From assembly GCA_964019055.1 (NCBI GenBank), contig OZ025216.1:4624001-4688000 (forward strand): a stretch of 64,000 nt of DNA. Reading direction: 5' to 3'. Positions 46,531 through 58,273 of this stretch are shown piece after piece. The position numbers were made by a program, and so were the translations under genes. Below the pieces are notes generated by a model that saw only the letters and a program-made list of their open reading frames with translations, had not been told where the DNA came from and made no database searches. This DNA comes from Anthopleura xanthogrammica (Eukaryota; Cnidaria; Anthozoa; Actiniaria; Actiniidae). Position 1 is the stretch's first letter; each line of letters starts with the position of its first letter.

Positions 46531-49500
46531 ATGGCGGACGTAGAGGAGGTTGAAGTTGGTTTGGATTCCAAGATCGAGGAGGTCAAAAACTGGCTTAAAT
46601 CTGAAGGCTACGACAAATATAAAGAAGCAAGACGACTAAGAGAAGAAGAGGCTAAGAATGATCCAGAAACCGAGCCATATAAGTCAAAATATGCAGCTCG
46701 AGACATTTTGATTGAGTTGAAGGAAAAGTTAGAGACTTTTCAAAGTGAAGACGAAGAATGCAGCGAATTCACAAAATTACTACTTGCTTCTTTGAATTAT
46801 CAGCTAGGGTTGAACTATTTAGAGACGGAGGAACCAAGTCTAGGGGAAAAGTGCTTGCAACAGTGTTTGGCAAGTCTCAGAAAAGATGACAACCTTGAGG
46901 TTAAAAGTGCTTCTTTGATCCTGCATTGTTTGAACCAGTTGGGGATTCTGTGGAGCCAGCGAGGAGAGGAAGAGAAATCGTTGGAGTTTCTTCAAGATGG
47001 AGAGAAATTGTATCATAGGTTTACGAAGGATGTTGGAGGATCACCATATTCTATTCATGAGTAAGTAACGTGTAATAAGCTGAAAGGAGTGTTAATAAAA
47101 TGATATGACAAATAGCCAAAATTTGGGTGTAATGTCTGTAAGTCTGTAATGTTTTCCCATTTTAGACCACATGTCATTCTCTTGAGAATAAGACTCTTTT
47201 CTTCTTTCTTTTTGAGTCGTATCCATATTCAGGTGTCTTCTCATGTGCAACCATTAAACAAAGAAATGATACTCTAGGGAATGACACATGGTCTGAAATG
47301 GGAAAACATTTTACCCAAAGGGGCCAGCTATAGGCCATTTCAAAAACGAGCAAGGGACTGGAAACGAATTTCGAATTTTAATCTAATTACCAAAATGGTT
47401 TAAATATTTGAAAGAGCATCACAAGATTAGTAGGTCTGGCAAATTTGAACAGATTTGAATGAAAAGAACCAGTGAGAGCTACAAGCTTTCAAAAATGTCA
47501 AAAATTTACAAAGAATGTATGGTTAGGGGGTTGGATTCGAGTAGAGTTTGTCTCTCCCTTGATAAGAGGAATTTTCTCCAGTTTTTAAAAGCTAACTTCC
47601 AATAAATTAGATCAGCCCAGAGGTTATTTCAGGGTTAGTTCTGTGAGTTAGCCATGCCCTGACTTTGATCAGCCCCAGAGGTTGTTTCAAGGTTCAATAA
47701 AATAATTGATGTTTTTTTTTATTTTTTATTTCTGTATGCTATAAAGGCTATTCAACGCAGATGAAAACAGCCTATCCGATCTGGACAGAGAAAAGGAATT
47801 TGAAGCAGCCTTCACACATACCTTGTACTATCTAGCTCAAGTCCATGGTGGCATAGGTGACTCGAAGAAGAGTGGTACCTACTGCCATACAACCCTGCAA
47901 AGACAACTGGAGACTAAGCAGTATGATCCTTTGGATTGGTCACTTAACTGTGCCACACTGTCCCAGTATTATATTACATGTGATAATTATGTGATGGCAA
48001 GACATTGTCTGGGTAAGTTTGTGATAGTAGGAGTATAGGAAGCTGGAGAAAATTCTGATAGATTGTCAAACAAAGGTGGTGGATTGTTAGTGTATGTACC
48101 AACGTATTTACCAATAAGAAGGAGAGCTGATCTGGAAACTGACAAAATCGAAGCGATCTGGCTCGAGCTTAAACATCCTCGATCCAAACCATGTTTATTT
48201 GCCTCGATCTACCGACCTCCGTCTGCAGTCTCTTCCTTCTTTGATGACTTTGATCTGATGCTCTCTAAGGTAGATTGTAACAACTGCAAGACCTATTTAC
48301 TTGGTGACTTTAATATTGATCTTATTGCTAATAATGCACAATCAAAACGCTTTCTAAATTTAACTAGGACTTATAATTTTAAACAAATCATTACTGTACC
48401 AACAAGACCTGTGTCTGGTACACTTTTAGATCACATTTTTGCAAATTTTAATGATAATATACTTAAATCTGGCACTTTACCGATTACCTTAAGTGATCAT
48501 CTACCAATTTTTGTTACCATTAATTCTAGATCTATAAGATCGAAGAGTAGTGGGCACAAACCTATGCTCTTTCGTTCAAAAAAGAATTTTAAGATCGACT
48601 AGTTTTTGTCTGATTTAGAATGTTTACCTTGGAGTACAATGGATATGTTCTCCGATCCTAATGAAGCATTAAGTCATTGGTATTCTTTGTTCAAAAGTGT
48701 AATAGATTTACATGCTCCCTTAAAAAAGCGGCGAGTCAAGAGGGAATTCATTCCTGAATGGTTCGACCATGAAATCGAATCAGCTATTTCTAAAAGGAAT
48801 AATTTACACAAAAGAGCATCTATTGATAATACTACTTCAAGTTGGCGTGATTATCGTTCATCGCGCAATAAGGTAGTTCACATTATTCGCAACGCCAAAC
48901 GCTCTTTCTATCGAGACTCAATCAATAAGAATCTCGACAACCCAAAAAATCTTTGGCGCATCATTCGTAGTCTTGCGCCTTCCAAATGCTCAAACTTGCC
49001 ATCTCATCTAACTATAGATGGCAAAAATTACCATGATTATCATGAAATTGCAAACCTATTTAATGAGCATTTTGTTAACATATCTTCTACTGTTACACTA
49101 AACCAGACTTCTTTCTCACCTAACTGTGACCTTATTTCTGACTTTGTTAACTCAAAGCTTCCACCTGGAACTACTTACTGTATTCCTCCTGTTTCTGTTG
49201 AGTTTGTTAAAACAAACCTTCAACAACTTTCTACTACCAAAGCTACTGGACTTGATGACTTAAGTAGCTATTTCTTAAAAATAGCTGCTTCGTCTATCTC
49301 TCCGTCCCTTGCTGCAATTTTCAATCTAAGTATTTCAACAGGTGTTTTTCCCGATCTCTGGAAATGTGCTAAAGTCTCTCCATTACACAAAGGTGACTCC
49401 TTATTTGAACTTTCCAATTACCGTCCCATATCAGTTCTTGCTGTTATCTCAAAGATGTTTGAGCGACATGTTCATCAAACATTGTACAGTTTCCTGTCTC

Positions 49501-52500
49501 AGTATGAACTGCTTCTCGATTCCCAATTTGGGTTTCGACGGTATCGTTCTTGTGAGCTAGCACTTGCTGATCTCTCTGATTCTATTTTAACAAATATGGA
49601 TAAGAAACTCCTAAGTGGACTTCTATTAGTTGATTTAAAAAAAGCATTTGATCTCGTAGATCATAACTTACTGTTGTCTAAACTGCGTATCTATGGTTGC
49701 TCTTCTTCAGCTATATCTTGGTTTCATTCTTATTTATCGGATCGGTCTCAGAAGACACTGTTTAGAGGAACTTTGTCCGACTCACTTCCAGTCACTGTAG
49801 GTGTGCCACAGGGTAGTATCCTAGGGCCCCTGTTTTTTATTGTACATATTAATGATTTATCATTAATGTTACCCTCCGATACTTCCTCTACTATGTTTGC
49901 AGATGACACATCTATTCTTGTTTCAGGGCCCTCGATGACTTCCGTAAATAGTCAACTGAATGAAGTTGCTATGTCTTTATCTGTATGGGCCGATAAAAAT
50001 AAAATGGCACTGAATGCAAAAAAAACTAAATCACTATTAATCACTACTTGGCAGAAGCGCCGTACTCTTCCTATCACGGCCCTTGATGTCCATATAAAAG
50101 GCGAGCCCATTGAACATGTCGACCATGCCAAAATGCTTGGCATTACCATTGACGATAGTTTATCTTGGGATAAACATGTCGACACGATATTTTCCATCAT
50201 TTGCAGTCGTCTGTCTCTTCTTCGTCGCATCAAGCCATTTCTCAACTTTCAATCTGCCATGCGTTTTTACAATTCTTGTGTTAACAACTATTTTACGTAT
50301 TGTTCTGCTGTCTGGGGCAATTGTTCTCACTTTCTATTATTGCGTCTTCTCCGTCTTCAAAAGCGTGCAGCTCGCATACTTCTTGGGGCTGACTTCTCGC
50401 GAACCTCTGTCTCTCTTTTCTCTGACCTAAACTGGATTCCTATCTTTGATCTTATCAAATTCAAAAAACTTTTAGTCCTCTTCAATGTACTTCTCAACCC
50501 TCATTCTCCGAAATGCTTAAAAAATCGCTTTCAACTTATTTCTAACACTCGTGATAGTTGTAGTCGTCGTACTAGGGCCTCATCACACGACTTGAAGTTG
50601 CCACATCCTCGCACTGATTCTGGTAAGAGGACATTAGCCTATAGTGCTGGCAAACTCTTTAATGACCTTGGAGTTGACTTCAAACACCTTGTCTGTCCCC
50701 CGTCTCCACTAACGCCTAAATCGTTGACTTCTTCTCTCTCCTCTCTTAAGCATAAACTACGCAAATCCTTGTTATCTCGCATTTCCACTGTTGATCATCT
50801 TGAAGACCTTCTTTGCTTTAATTGTCGCTACTCTCTACACTGTCATTGTTTATCCTAAATTATCTTCTTCTATTTTTTCTATCCATACTGTACTCCAGTA
50901 TTTAATATATATGTAGTTTTGTAATAAATTAATTAATATATTGTAACTTATAACAATTTGTAATTATATTATTTTATTTTATCTTTAATTTGAGGGCCGT
51001 AAGTTGGAAAACTGTAAATGGTTATTATGTATCCCTCCGTAAATAAAGTTATTGTATTGTATTGTATTGTATTGGGGATTGCACTAGAATCTTAGGAGTG
51101 AACACACGGTGCAACCTTGTGTGCCATGTTGCAGTTAATGTTGCTGAAGTAGGATCGTTTTCCACTGCAGCAGCATTGCGTTGGGTGGCTTATGTGTAGT
51201 TGTATGGCTTGCAACATAGATGTGTCTTTAGCTTGTTAACCAAGGCTGTTAAGTGATAGGAGAAGTTGAACAGGGTGCCCGAGCACCCCCCTTTCTAGCT
51301 TGAATTAGTTGATTAGTTGAAGGTGTATCTTCTTAATTTTCTGAATCCCGCTACTCAAAATCGTAGATCCGCTCATGGTGATTGTTTACTCACCTCTTTC
51401 CCATGGGGTCTCAGGTTTAACTCAGGTTCATAGTGTTGGGCTTGGTGTTGTATGTAAGTAGAGTTGCTTGTTTGTTCTCTCCTGTGCTTTTGAGGGTTTT
51501 TCTCTCGGTTCTCAACTTTCAAATTCAAATTCTATCTTTAGGTCGGGGATCTTCTTGATAGGGCTAATAACCTCTTATATCTCCTTTCAGACTATAATGC
51601 AAATATATTGGTTATTATCTCTATTATTTTCTTTTACTCAAGCTAGACCACAATGCACCTTGTTTGCTGTATGCAAAATTATTTTTTTTATGCAAAAGTC
51701 CTAATGGTAATGCTTCTCTTCTTTAGCTTGTTCTAGTGTAGTGCTTGCTGAAGCAGAAGAAAAATACACCCATGAACCAGTAAAAGAAGACGATGGAGAA
51801 CTAGAGAGACAGAAAAAGGAAAGGTTCCCCAGAACCAAAGCAGACATTGCACGATGCTGGGCCAAGTTTTGTTTGAACTTGATCAAAGAAGGAAAAGAAA
51901 TGCTAGAAAAAGAGGAAGATGACAGGAGAATGGAAAGGGAAAATGAAACAGATGAAAATAATGAAGGTGAGATAATATTGTAACTTATACTTTCTGTAAA
52001 CGGTATAATAGCTAATAAGTTCCAAGGGTGGATTCAGGTGGATTGGATGGCTAGCATACCCCTATGGAGTGGAAAATTGTAAGAACAAAGAATAATGTAA
52101 AAAATCTAATTAAGACGCTTTTTGTTGCTTCTGTAAGTAATAGCCACCCTCTTGAAATTGCCCTGGATACACACGTAAATTGCCTTTTAACTTAAATTCC
52201 ATACTTGGCTTGTGCTTTTGTGGTTTCAACCACTTTAATTCCATTCCATTTCATTAGACAGAGGCTTTTTCATTTTGTTTTATCATGTGAAATCGAGAAA
52301 GAAAAAGAGGAAAATCAGAAAAGACAAAAGAAGAAGGGAGGAAGAGAGGGTGGGAAAAATTGACCATCAAATTTTCCTTTTCAATTTGTCTTAAAAGGCG
52401 AAGCATCAAATACGGACAGAGTTCAAGAAGAAGAACAACAAGAACAACAACAAGAAGATGATGAAGAGACCAAGGATCCATTGAGGTTCACGTCTCTAGA

Positions 52501-53882
52501 AGTCACGTGCTATGAACAGTCTGTCCCTCATCATGTTATCAAGGATTTTGATGAGGTATGAAGCATACATACATGAACATTCTCTCCAGGCTGGGTCAAA
52601 AAAAACTATTTGCATAGATAACTAAATATTGCGGGTTCACAGCATCGTACATGTGTAGACCCCTTGCAGCACCTCAGAATGCAGCTCAATTTGGAGGACA
52701 AAACAGCAGGTTCCAATGGACTACTTAGACGATGCGGCGGCCATCTTGAATCTGAATTAATAGAAAGGACCATGTAAGAGATGCTGAAATGTCTGTTGGT
52801 CTGTTTGTCTGTCTGTCTATCTGTGTGTCTGTCTGTGTGTCTGTCTGTGTGTCTGTGTGTCTGTCTGTCTGTGTGTCTGTCTGTGTGTCTGTGTGTCTGT
52901 GTGTCTGTCTGTGTGTCTGTCTGTCTGTCTGTCTATCTGTGTGTCTGTCTGTCTGTCTGTCATTTTGGCCTTGCATCCACAGTAAAACGATCGAAAACGC
53001 ATACATTAAAAACACTCTCAATACCTTAGTGGAGGCATTTGGAAATGGAGGCCTATCGTAAAGGTACTGTGGACACGAATCTTTCGGTGCGTTTTTGGTA
53101 ATGACAAAAGCGGAGCGTTCCAAAACGCATTTTTTCTTCCAAAATCAAAGCAGTTTCAATAATAATTTATTTGTTTTTCTCCCCAACAGGCTCGTACCAT
53201 TTTCCGTGAAGGTCAGAAATGGTTAAACCAGTCCAAAGAGTACTACATCTTGGACGGACATGTAAGCGACTTCATACAGATCCAACAAGATCTCAGCCAA
53301 TTCTACAAACTACTCGCCTATTTCGAACAGGAAAAGGACCGCAAATGCAAAATGCATAAGCGACGAGTAGACCTCCTCTCTGAAGTCCTCTGCGAGCTCA
53401 ATCCCCAACACTATCTTCAGATATGTCGACAACTGATGTTCGAAATCGCAGAGGCGTACAGCGAAATGGTCGACTTGAAGATTGGGATTTTAGCCGAGAC
53501 AGAACAGCAGCCGCCAACGGTTCACGCGGTGAAGAAGATTAACCATCTCATTCAACAAGCCATCAAATTCTTCCAAACCTTCATCGATTCAATGAAACAC
53601 AAAGGAACACTACCAGAAACATACGATGATGATATCGTCCGACCAGCTTTGGTCTCGCATTTCTGCATCGCCAGACTATGCTCAAAGTTCGTGGGTCTTG
53701 AAACACGTACAAAACTGGAGAACTTAAAAACGAGTGTGGACCTTTATAACTATATCGTGAACTATTGTGACAGCCACCCCGACATGCCTAAAGAAGCTTT
53801 TGAAGACGAGCTCCAAATATCGAGAGATATGGCGGCGCTACTGCCTATGAAAATGTCGAAGATCATGGCTAGTAGTTCGTAA
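46531..53882 (+). CDS. KIFBP: KIF-binding protein (KIFBP/KIAA1279), 628 aa, five exons
   Basis: Exons 46531-47060, 47747-48012, 51727-51966, 52398-52555 and 53190-53882 sum to 1,887 nt with matched phases. The start MADVEEVEV is chosen for its Kozak context and fit to the family; an upstream in-frame Met exists at 46,474. Conserved blocks in order: [95 protein letters not shown], and the C-terminal LLPMKMSK. Human KIFBP has 621 residues, so this is full length. The protein is made of tetratricopeptide-like helices; the family binds kinesin motor domains, blocks microtubule binding and supports axon growth. Intron 2 is 3.7 kb because of a LINE. Exon 4 encodes a Glu/Gln-rich insert. Confidence 0.95.
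47126..47336. mobile_element. Inverted-repeat element family Z in KIFBP intron 1
   Basis: Ends ttgggtgtaatg / cattttaccc; arms gttttcccattttagaccac and gtctgaaatgggaaaac. It shares the interior motif ggtgtcttctcatgtgcaac with the copy at 63,222-63,585. Confidence 0.8.
47590..47705 (+). repeat. SINE tail units, two copies
   Basis: Two head-to-tail units (gatcagcccagaggttattt, then gttagccatgccctgacttt) end in aataaaat. They match the tail of the SINE at 32,285-32,570 in opposite orientation. Confidence 0.65.
48018..51075 (+). mobile_element. 5'-truncated LINE inside KIFBP intron 2
   Basis: Plus-strand non-LTR element. Homology to ORF2 starts within about 10-50 bases of the KIFBP exon 2 donor and runs to a (TGTAT)n tail at 51,049-51,074. 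It contains the C-terminal half of the endonuclease and a complete reverse transcriptase. The 5' end with ORF1 and the first half of the endonuclease is absent. It is the same sense as the host gene. It differs in sequence from the LINE at the left edge. Confidence 0.85.
48063..50858 (+). pseudogene. LINE ORF2 remnant: endonuclease part and reverse transcriptase, one nonsense codon
   Basis: The frame is open from about 48,060 to 50,858 except for a TAG at 48,600-48,602 between the endonuclease ([18 protein letters not shown]) and the reverse transcriptase ([32 protein letters not shown]). The C-terminal region carries [14 protein letters not shown]. One in-frame stop in some 930 codons indicates a recent insertion. 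Confidence 0.85.
51376..51535 (+). mobile_element. Degraded SINE body in KIFBP intron 2
   Basis: Shares gtttactcacctct, gttctctcct and gagggtttttctc with the SINE-like blocks at 39,140-39,330 and 32,285-32,570. Confidence 0.45.
52656..52770. repeat. Fragment of the tagacccc inverted-repeat element
   Basis: Matches the right half of the element at 25,600-25,730 (agcacctcagaatgcagctc, then ttggaggacaaaac) in inverted orientation. It lies in KIFBP intron 4. Confidence 0.6.
52790..52965. repeat. (TCTG/TGTG)n microsatellite
   Basis: A mixed tract of tctg and tgtg tetranucleotides in KIFBP intron 4. Long open frames here on both strands come from the repeat itself. Confidence 0.95.
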
Positions 53883-54001
53883 GTCTGAGATAGCCAAGGT
53901 TTGGAACTGATATTAGATCTTATCCGAGTATTTATTAGTGATAAAACTGGCTTTAGCCCACTTCATTGATGTTGGTTTTGTTGTACTAGGTTTTGTTTAG
54001 G

Positions 54002-54240
54002 AGCAGGCGTAGCTCAGTTGGCTAGTGCTCGGCCTTCGGAGCTAGGAGTCCAATGTTCGATTCTTAGGATCTCCAGTGTAGCTTCAGCTTTTTCTCTAAT
54101 GTAGCTTCAGCTTTGAATACTAGTCTTAAAACAGAGCACTGATGGAGAGAGGGGGTATAGTGCGCACCATCGGCTTCCATTGATAGCAGTTGAATTTCAA
54201 CTGAAGGAACTACCGACGTTAAAAATAGGAACTTTTCTTT
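54002..54240 (+). mobile_element. tRNA-derived SINE in the KIFBP 3' flank
   Basis: A tRNA-like head (gcgtagctcagttggctagt, A box; gttcgattct, B box) ends at about 54,077. A non-tRNA body follows with two gtagcttcagctttt copies and gagcactgatggaga. It lies 120 bp after the KIFBP stop and ahead of an AATAAA at 54,327, so it may sit in the 3' untranslated region. Confidence 0.7.
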
Positions 54241-55413
54241 ACCTTTACTATAAGAATGGGCTCGAAAAATGATTGTGTCCTACTATCTGCTGCTTTGTGT
54301 TGCTGTATCTATGCTCGTTTTGTTCGAATAAAAACTTCGGTGTGAGAATAGAGAACTCGACATTTGCCACCAAGCGAGCCAAGAGGTTCGAGAACCATCC
54401 AAATTAATTATACGCCCAAATTGATTCTACCTTTAAGTGCGCCGCTCAAAGGAGGAGGGCTTAAAAGACTCTTGTTCCATAGCTCGTGGCATCTGCCGAA
54501 AACACGACATTTATAGACAATTTTACTTGTAGTGTTAAAAGTTCTCTTAAGTGTCATTTCCTTGAATATTATTTCTTTCTTTACCGGTAAGACTTAAGAA
54601 GGAAATTTGGGGTCACTCTAAAGGCGCGATTACTCGGAGCAATTTTCTCTGCCACTTGTCTCTCATGGAGAATCGACCCTTCTTAAAATTATTTTAGATG
54701 CGAGGTTAACATGAAACACAAAAGAAATCACACTTTTTTTCGATGGAATTCGTGGCATTTCTTTTGTATTTCCATGTTACCCTCGCATTCAAGAGAAGGG
54801 TCGATCCGTTGTGGCGTGTAACCTACAGTGCAATCAAAAAATGTTTCGAGACAAGATGCAGCAATCGTTGCGAAAATTAGCATTCGTTTGGCAACGATTG
54901 CGTCTCCGTTGTACCGCGTAAACCCTCTCGAAACTTGTGTCGCAACGCCTTTGCGAGACAAGTTGTAGAGAAAATTAGTGTTCCGTGTAATCGCGCCTTA
55001 ATATAAAATCATTTTAAAAGCTCAGTTTTGTCATATTAAGAAAATAATTCTAATATGTCAACTGGTCTAAAATGAGGAAATACTGCCTTCGTCGCAGGAG
55101 AGAGACAAAAAATATTAAGCTTTGAACCATCAAATACACATTAAAAACTGTTTTCATCAAGTATTTCTTTTTTATTTCGTTTCAGAAAAAACGCTCACTT
55201 ACACTCCTAGTTTGATTTCATAACAACAAGGAATCATCCTTGCAATATTACAAATAGCCCTGGAAATTAGTGAATGTTTCTGGCTAGTCCTAGTCTAGTT
55301 CTGGTTCTGTCGAGCCTATTCATCTTTTTAAACCTGGAGTATTATAAGCTAAAATTTATACAGATTTGAATAAGGTAAAGTGTTCTTGAAGCTAGTTAGA
55401 TCATGGGATATCA
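54241..55413. other. Intergenic, no gene seen
   Basis: An inverted repeat is visible: gaagaaatttggggtca..cgcgattactcgg at about 54,596-54,640, with complementary motifs (ccgtgtaatcgcgcctta) at about 54,983-55,000 and an inner pair gaatcgacccttct / agaagggtcgatcc. It is likely a short inverted-repeat element at about 54,620-55,000. No exon is recognised. Confidence 0.55.
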
Positions 55414-56034
55414 TTACTCCATTATTTTACAAAGCACGCATACTGGTAGTTCCAGTCCCAGCCGATTGCTACTTATCCTCGTAACCTTTTTCTCGATCTG
55501 TCCACCACAGCGATGACAAACCTCGCCGCTCGAGAAACGACTGCAATAAAAAGCGACTTCCATGTTATCTGCACAGCGAAGTGTAGATTTGGTGTAGATT
55601 TTTTCTTCCAGAGGATGGCCAGGGGAAAACAGAGCCGTACCACATGCGAACACTGTCGATTTGAGAACCTCTGTCAAGGACAGGTTTGGTTGGGAAGGTA
55701 GAGGTTTGTTAGTGTAGATACATCGAGGTTTTTGACACCGAAAGCACTGGACAACAGCGCAGACTCTCTTCCCCGTGTAAGCGGGGAAAAGGGCTTTAGC
55801 TTTGAAGGTAGCGATGTAGTTGAGTTCAAACTGCTCGTCAGTTAACGGGCTTGTGCTTCCTGAATTGGCAATGCAAGAAATTCTGAACATCTTGATGTGT
55901 TGTTTATGGCGATCAGAGCCTGAAGTGTCGAGAAAACAGCGATTCGATGCGGTTTGATAAAGGCTGGGCATCGAAGGAACCCTTACGACGAAGGAGTGGC
56001 TGGGAGTGGCGTTGAATTGCCCGCTCCAAAACAA
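55414..56034 (-). CDS. Cys-rich putative zinc-binding protein, single exon, 206 aa
   Basis: Open frame ending at 55,414. It shares about half its residues with the protein at 58,274-58,843 over the C-terminal 125 residues: AYTGKRVCAVVQCFRCQKPRC, then FACGTALFSPGHPL..KIYTK, then FYCSRF, CHRCGGQI and SNRLGLELPVCVLC. The paired CxxC motifs suggest a zinc ribbon or Cys cluster. The N-terminal 75 residues are not conserved, so the true start is uncertain; MFRISCIANSG (residue 49) is an alternative. The function is unknown. Lack of introns and a nearby diverged copy fit either a small tandem gene family or domesticated/transposon-borne ORFs. Confidence 0.65.
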   Translation of the reverse strand: MFWSGQFNATPSHSFVVRVPSMPSLYQTASNRCFLDTSGSDRHKQHIKMFRISCIANSGSTSPLTDEQFELNYIATFKAKALFPAYTGKRVCAVVQCFRCQKPRCIYTNKPLPSQPNLSLTEVLKSTVFACGTALFSPGHPLEEKIYTKSTLRCADNMEVAFYCSRFSSGEVCHRCGGQIEKKVTRISSNRLGLELPVCVLCKIME

Positions 56035-56373
56035 GCAATTAACTCTGTTTTTCTACATTCCAAATACCTAAATTAGGCATGTTTTCCATAGAAACACAGT
56101 ATTCACGTCATTGTCTGTTTGGTTGCTATGCTTACCATAAAAATACAAAATGTCTACATTATTTAGGCACGGTGGTCCATTCAGCAACTAGGCTGGTAAC
56201 CCACTATCTGGTATTTACAATATTCAAAAGAAAAAAATAATGATAAGGTACTAGACTACTTACAATATTTAGATTTATAACCCAACGATTTATAACCCAA
56301 TTTTCGCGCGCTGTCATTGGCTTAAATGGGTCACGTGCAGGACGGGTATTTAGCAGTTATTCGCCGAAGGCGA

Positions 56374-56445
56374 AGTGATTATCGATGAATATTTACCGAG
56401 CGGCGAGTCTTCGAGCTGCGAGGTAAATATTCATCGATAACCACT
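56374..56445. repeat. Hairpin, arms of about 24 bp
   Basis: agtgattatcgatgaatatt and acc on the left, ggtaaatattcatcgataac and cact on the right, separated by about 24 bases. It is adjacent to the element at 56,468-56,666. Confidence 0.8.
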
Positions 56446-56467
56446 GAGCTTGAGGTGAATAATTGTT

Positions 56468-56666
56468 TTAGTATAAATAAAAAGGTGATTATTTCAAAAA
56501 AGAAAGAAGGAAACAACATTGAAAGTGAAAATATTCTATTTCTTAAAAGCGCGACGGTCACGCTGACAGCCATTTTGTCCGAAAAGGTGATTATCGGCTG
56601 ATAATCCGAGATAGAAAACCAATCAGAGCGCGAGATTTTGTATAATCACCTTTGTATTTATACTAA
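56468..56666. mobile_element. 199-bp inverted-repeat element (MITE-like)
   Basis: Ends ttagtataaataaaaaggtg and caccttt-gtatttatactaa, complementary over about 24 bp with one mismatch. The interior has gattatcggctgataatc. No coding capacity. Confidence 0.75.
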
Positions 56667-57711
56667 CAGGCGATATCCCTCGTTCAAAGTGATATTCGTC
56701 CTGTAGAAGCGAAAAACGTAAAAAATTAAAATTAAAAAAAAAAACACGGAAAGCAAAGATAATCGTTATTTTCAAACAAGTGAGAATAAAACATATCAAA
56801 CAATGTGTTAAGAAATATTCAGCGGTTTTGAAGAGCCACACTCGCAACTTCAAAGAGCCTTAAAAATGGCCGAAAAAGCTTAAAATTTCGTGTATTTTCT
56901 TGAATGAGTTAGAAGTGCTTTGTTATTTATAAAGTGTCCACTCGGGATGTAATAATATAGTCTTTTAGCTTTTATCTGCCATAAGTTTTGATTCGATAAG
57001 TCGTAAAAAGTCCATGTCAAAATCGCTACGAAGTAACTGAGTTGATCGTATAAGGACAATGTATGTAAACACATAACTCTTTCGTCGATTCATCGAATTA
57101 TCTCTTTCTACATGCAAAGACGGAAAGTGGTCCACCCGGCATGATAAACTTTAGTTCTTTCTGAGTATGCTTAGAAGATGAGATATATGCGAAATATTAA
57201 GAAAATATTGTAAAACAATGCAATAAATCACATTTGAATTATACCTAACGTTATTGTCTTTAACTTCATCGTTGGAGAAGGTTTGAAATCTTTCTATAGT
57301 ATAGAATTTGAGCGAGTTATGGTCTTTTGAATTTCACCCCGTCTGTCGGGACAAATAACTTATTCGACTCACTACAGTTTGAAACCAAATCAATCGCTCC
57401 AGCACGATCCCATGATTTTTTTTCTGCCAGATCTTGTTTCCTCGACAAATTTCCTATAATTCTGATACGTTTTAGTACAAATCTAAAAAAAATATCGCAC
57501 TAAAGTGTTTGTATTTGATCAGGGGTTTATTAATATTACCCGTTTATACTACAAAAGATTAATATGTCTAATAATATACATTGGATTAATAATATACATT
57601 TTGTAAACGGCCATAGCCGGTTACGATTTGATGCTTGCCTTAACTAGAATGGGATGGGACAAGCTAATTGAATGGCGTTATATTACATGCAAGCAACGAC
57701 AATCGCCATAG
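56667..57711. other. Intergenic, no gene seen
   Basis: AT-rich sequence between the two Cys-rich genes. A short repeat (taatatacatt, twice) lies at 57,573-57,601. No exon or RNA gene is recognised. Confidence 0.6.
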
Positions 57712-58257
57712 ATAATAATAGTCCCCTTCACAGTTCCCTGCGCCATTTTGAAAGGTAGCCGTGCCTTTTCATCAAAGCGAGACATAATGTGACCTTGCGG
57801 CAATGATAGAGACATGTGAATCATTGTCCAAGGTGTTACCGTGCCGACACTCGAACCATGAACACTTCAAGGTTTTTTTTGTTGACATTTTTCATAACTA
57901 TCCATTCAGCACTCTCCATAGAAAAAGGGATCAAACATTTTTTTAGGCGTCATCCAATCACAACAAACGGCATAATTTATGTTAAGTTAAGAATAAACTT
58001 CTAAAGATTTTTCGTTGTTTGTTGTGATTGGATGGCGCCTAAAAAAAGTTTGATTCCTTTGTTTTTACAAAGAGCGCTGATTGGATAGTTATGAAAAAAT
58101 GTAAAAAAAAACCAACAACACACAACTAGGTGTTCATGGTTCGAGTTTCCGCACTTTAAAAAAGGTCTCTATCATTGCAAGGGCACCGTTCGTCTCGCTT
58201 CGATGCAAAGGCAAGGCTACCTTTCAAGATGGCGCAGGGATCTGTGAAGGGGACTAT
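57712..58257. mobile_element. Family X inverted-repeat element, interrupted by a family Y element
   Basis: Outer arms: agtccccttcacagttccct..gccattttgaaaggtagccg on the left, and the near complement ending ctgtgaaggggact on the right. The inner block 57,836-58,157 is a separate inverted-repeat element with cgaaccatgaacact / gtgttcatggttcg, homologous to 25,073-25,243. The single copy of family X at 43,348-43,569 lacks the inner block. Confidence 0.82.
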
Positions 58258-58273
58258 TTGCGAACAGAGAATT

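Noticed and set aside
52781..53123. Cys/Val/Ser-rich and Asp/Arg/Thr/Gln-rich repeat frames
   Set aside because: Translation of the tctg/tgtg microsatellite in a KIFBP intron.
54002..54080. Functional tRNA gene
   Set aside because: The A and B boxes are present but the cloverleaf is imperfect and a SINE body follows directly.
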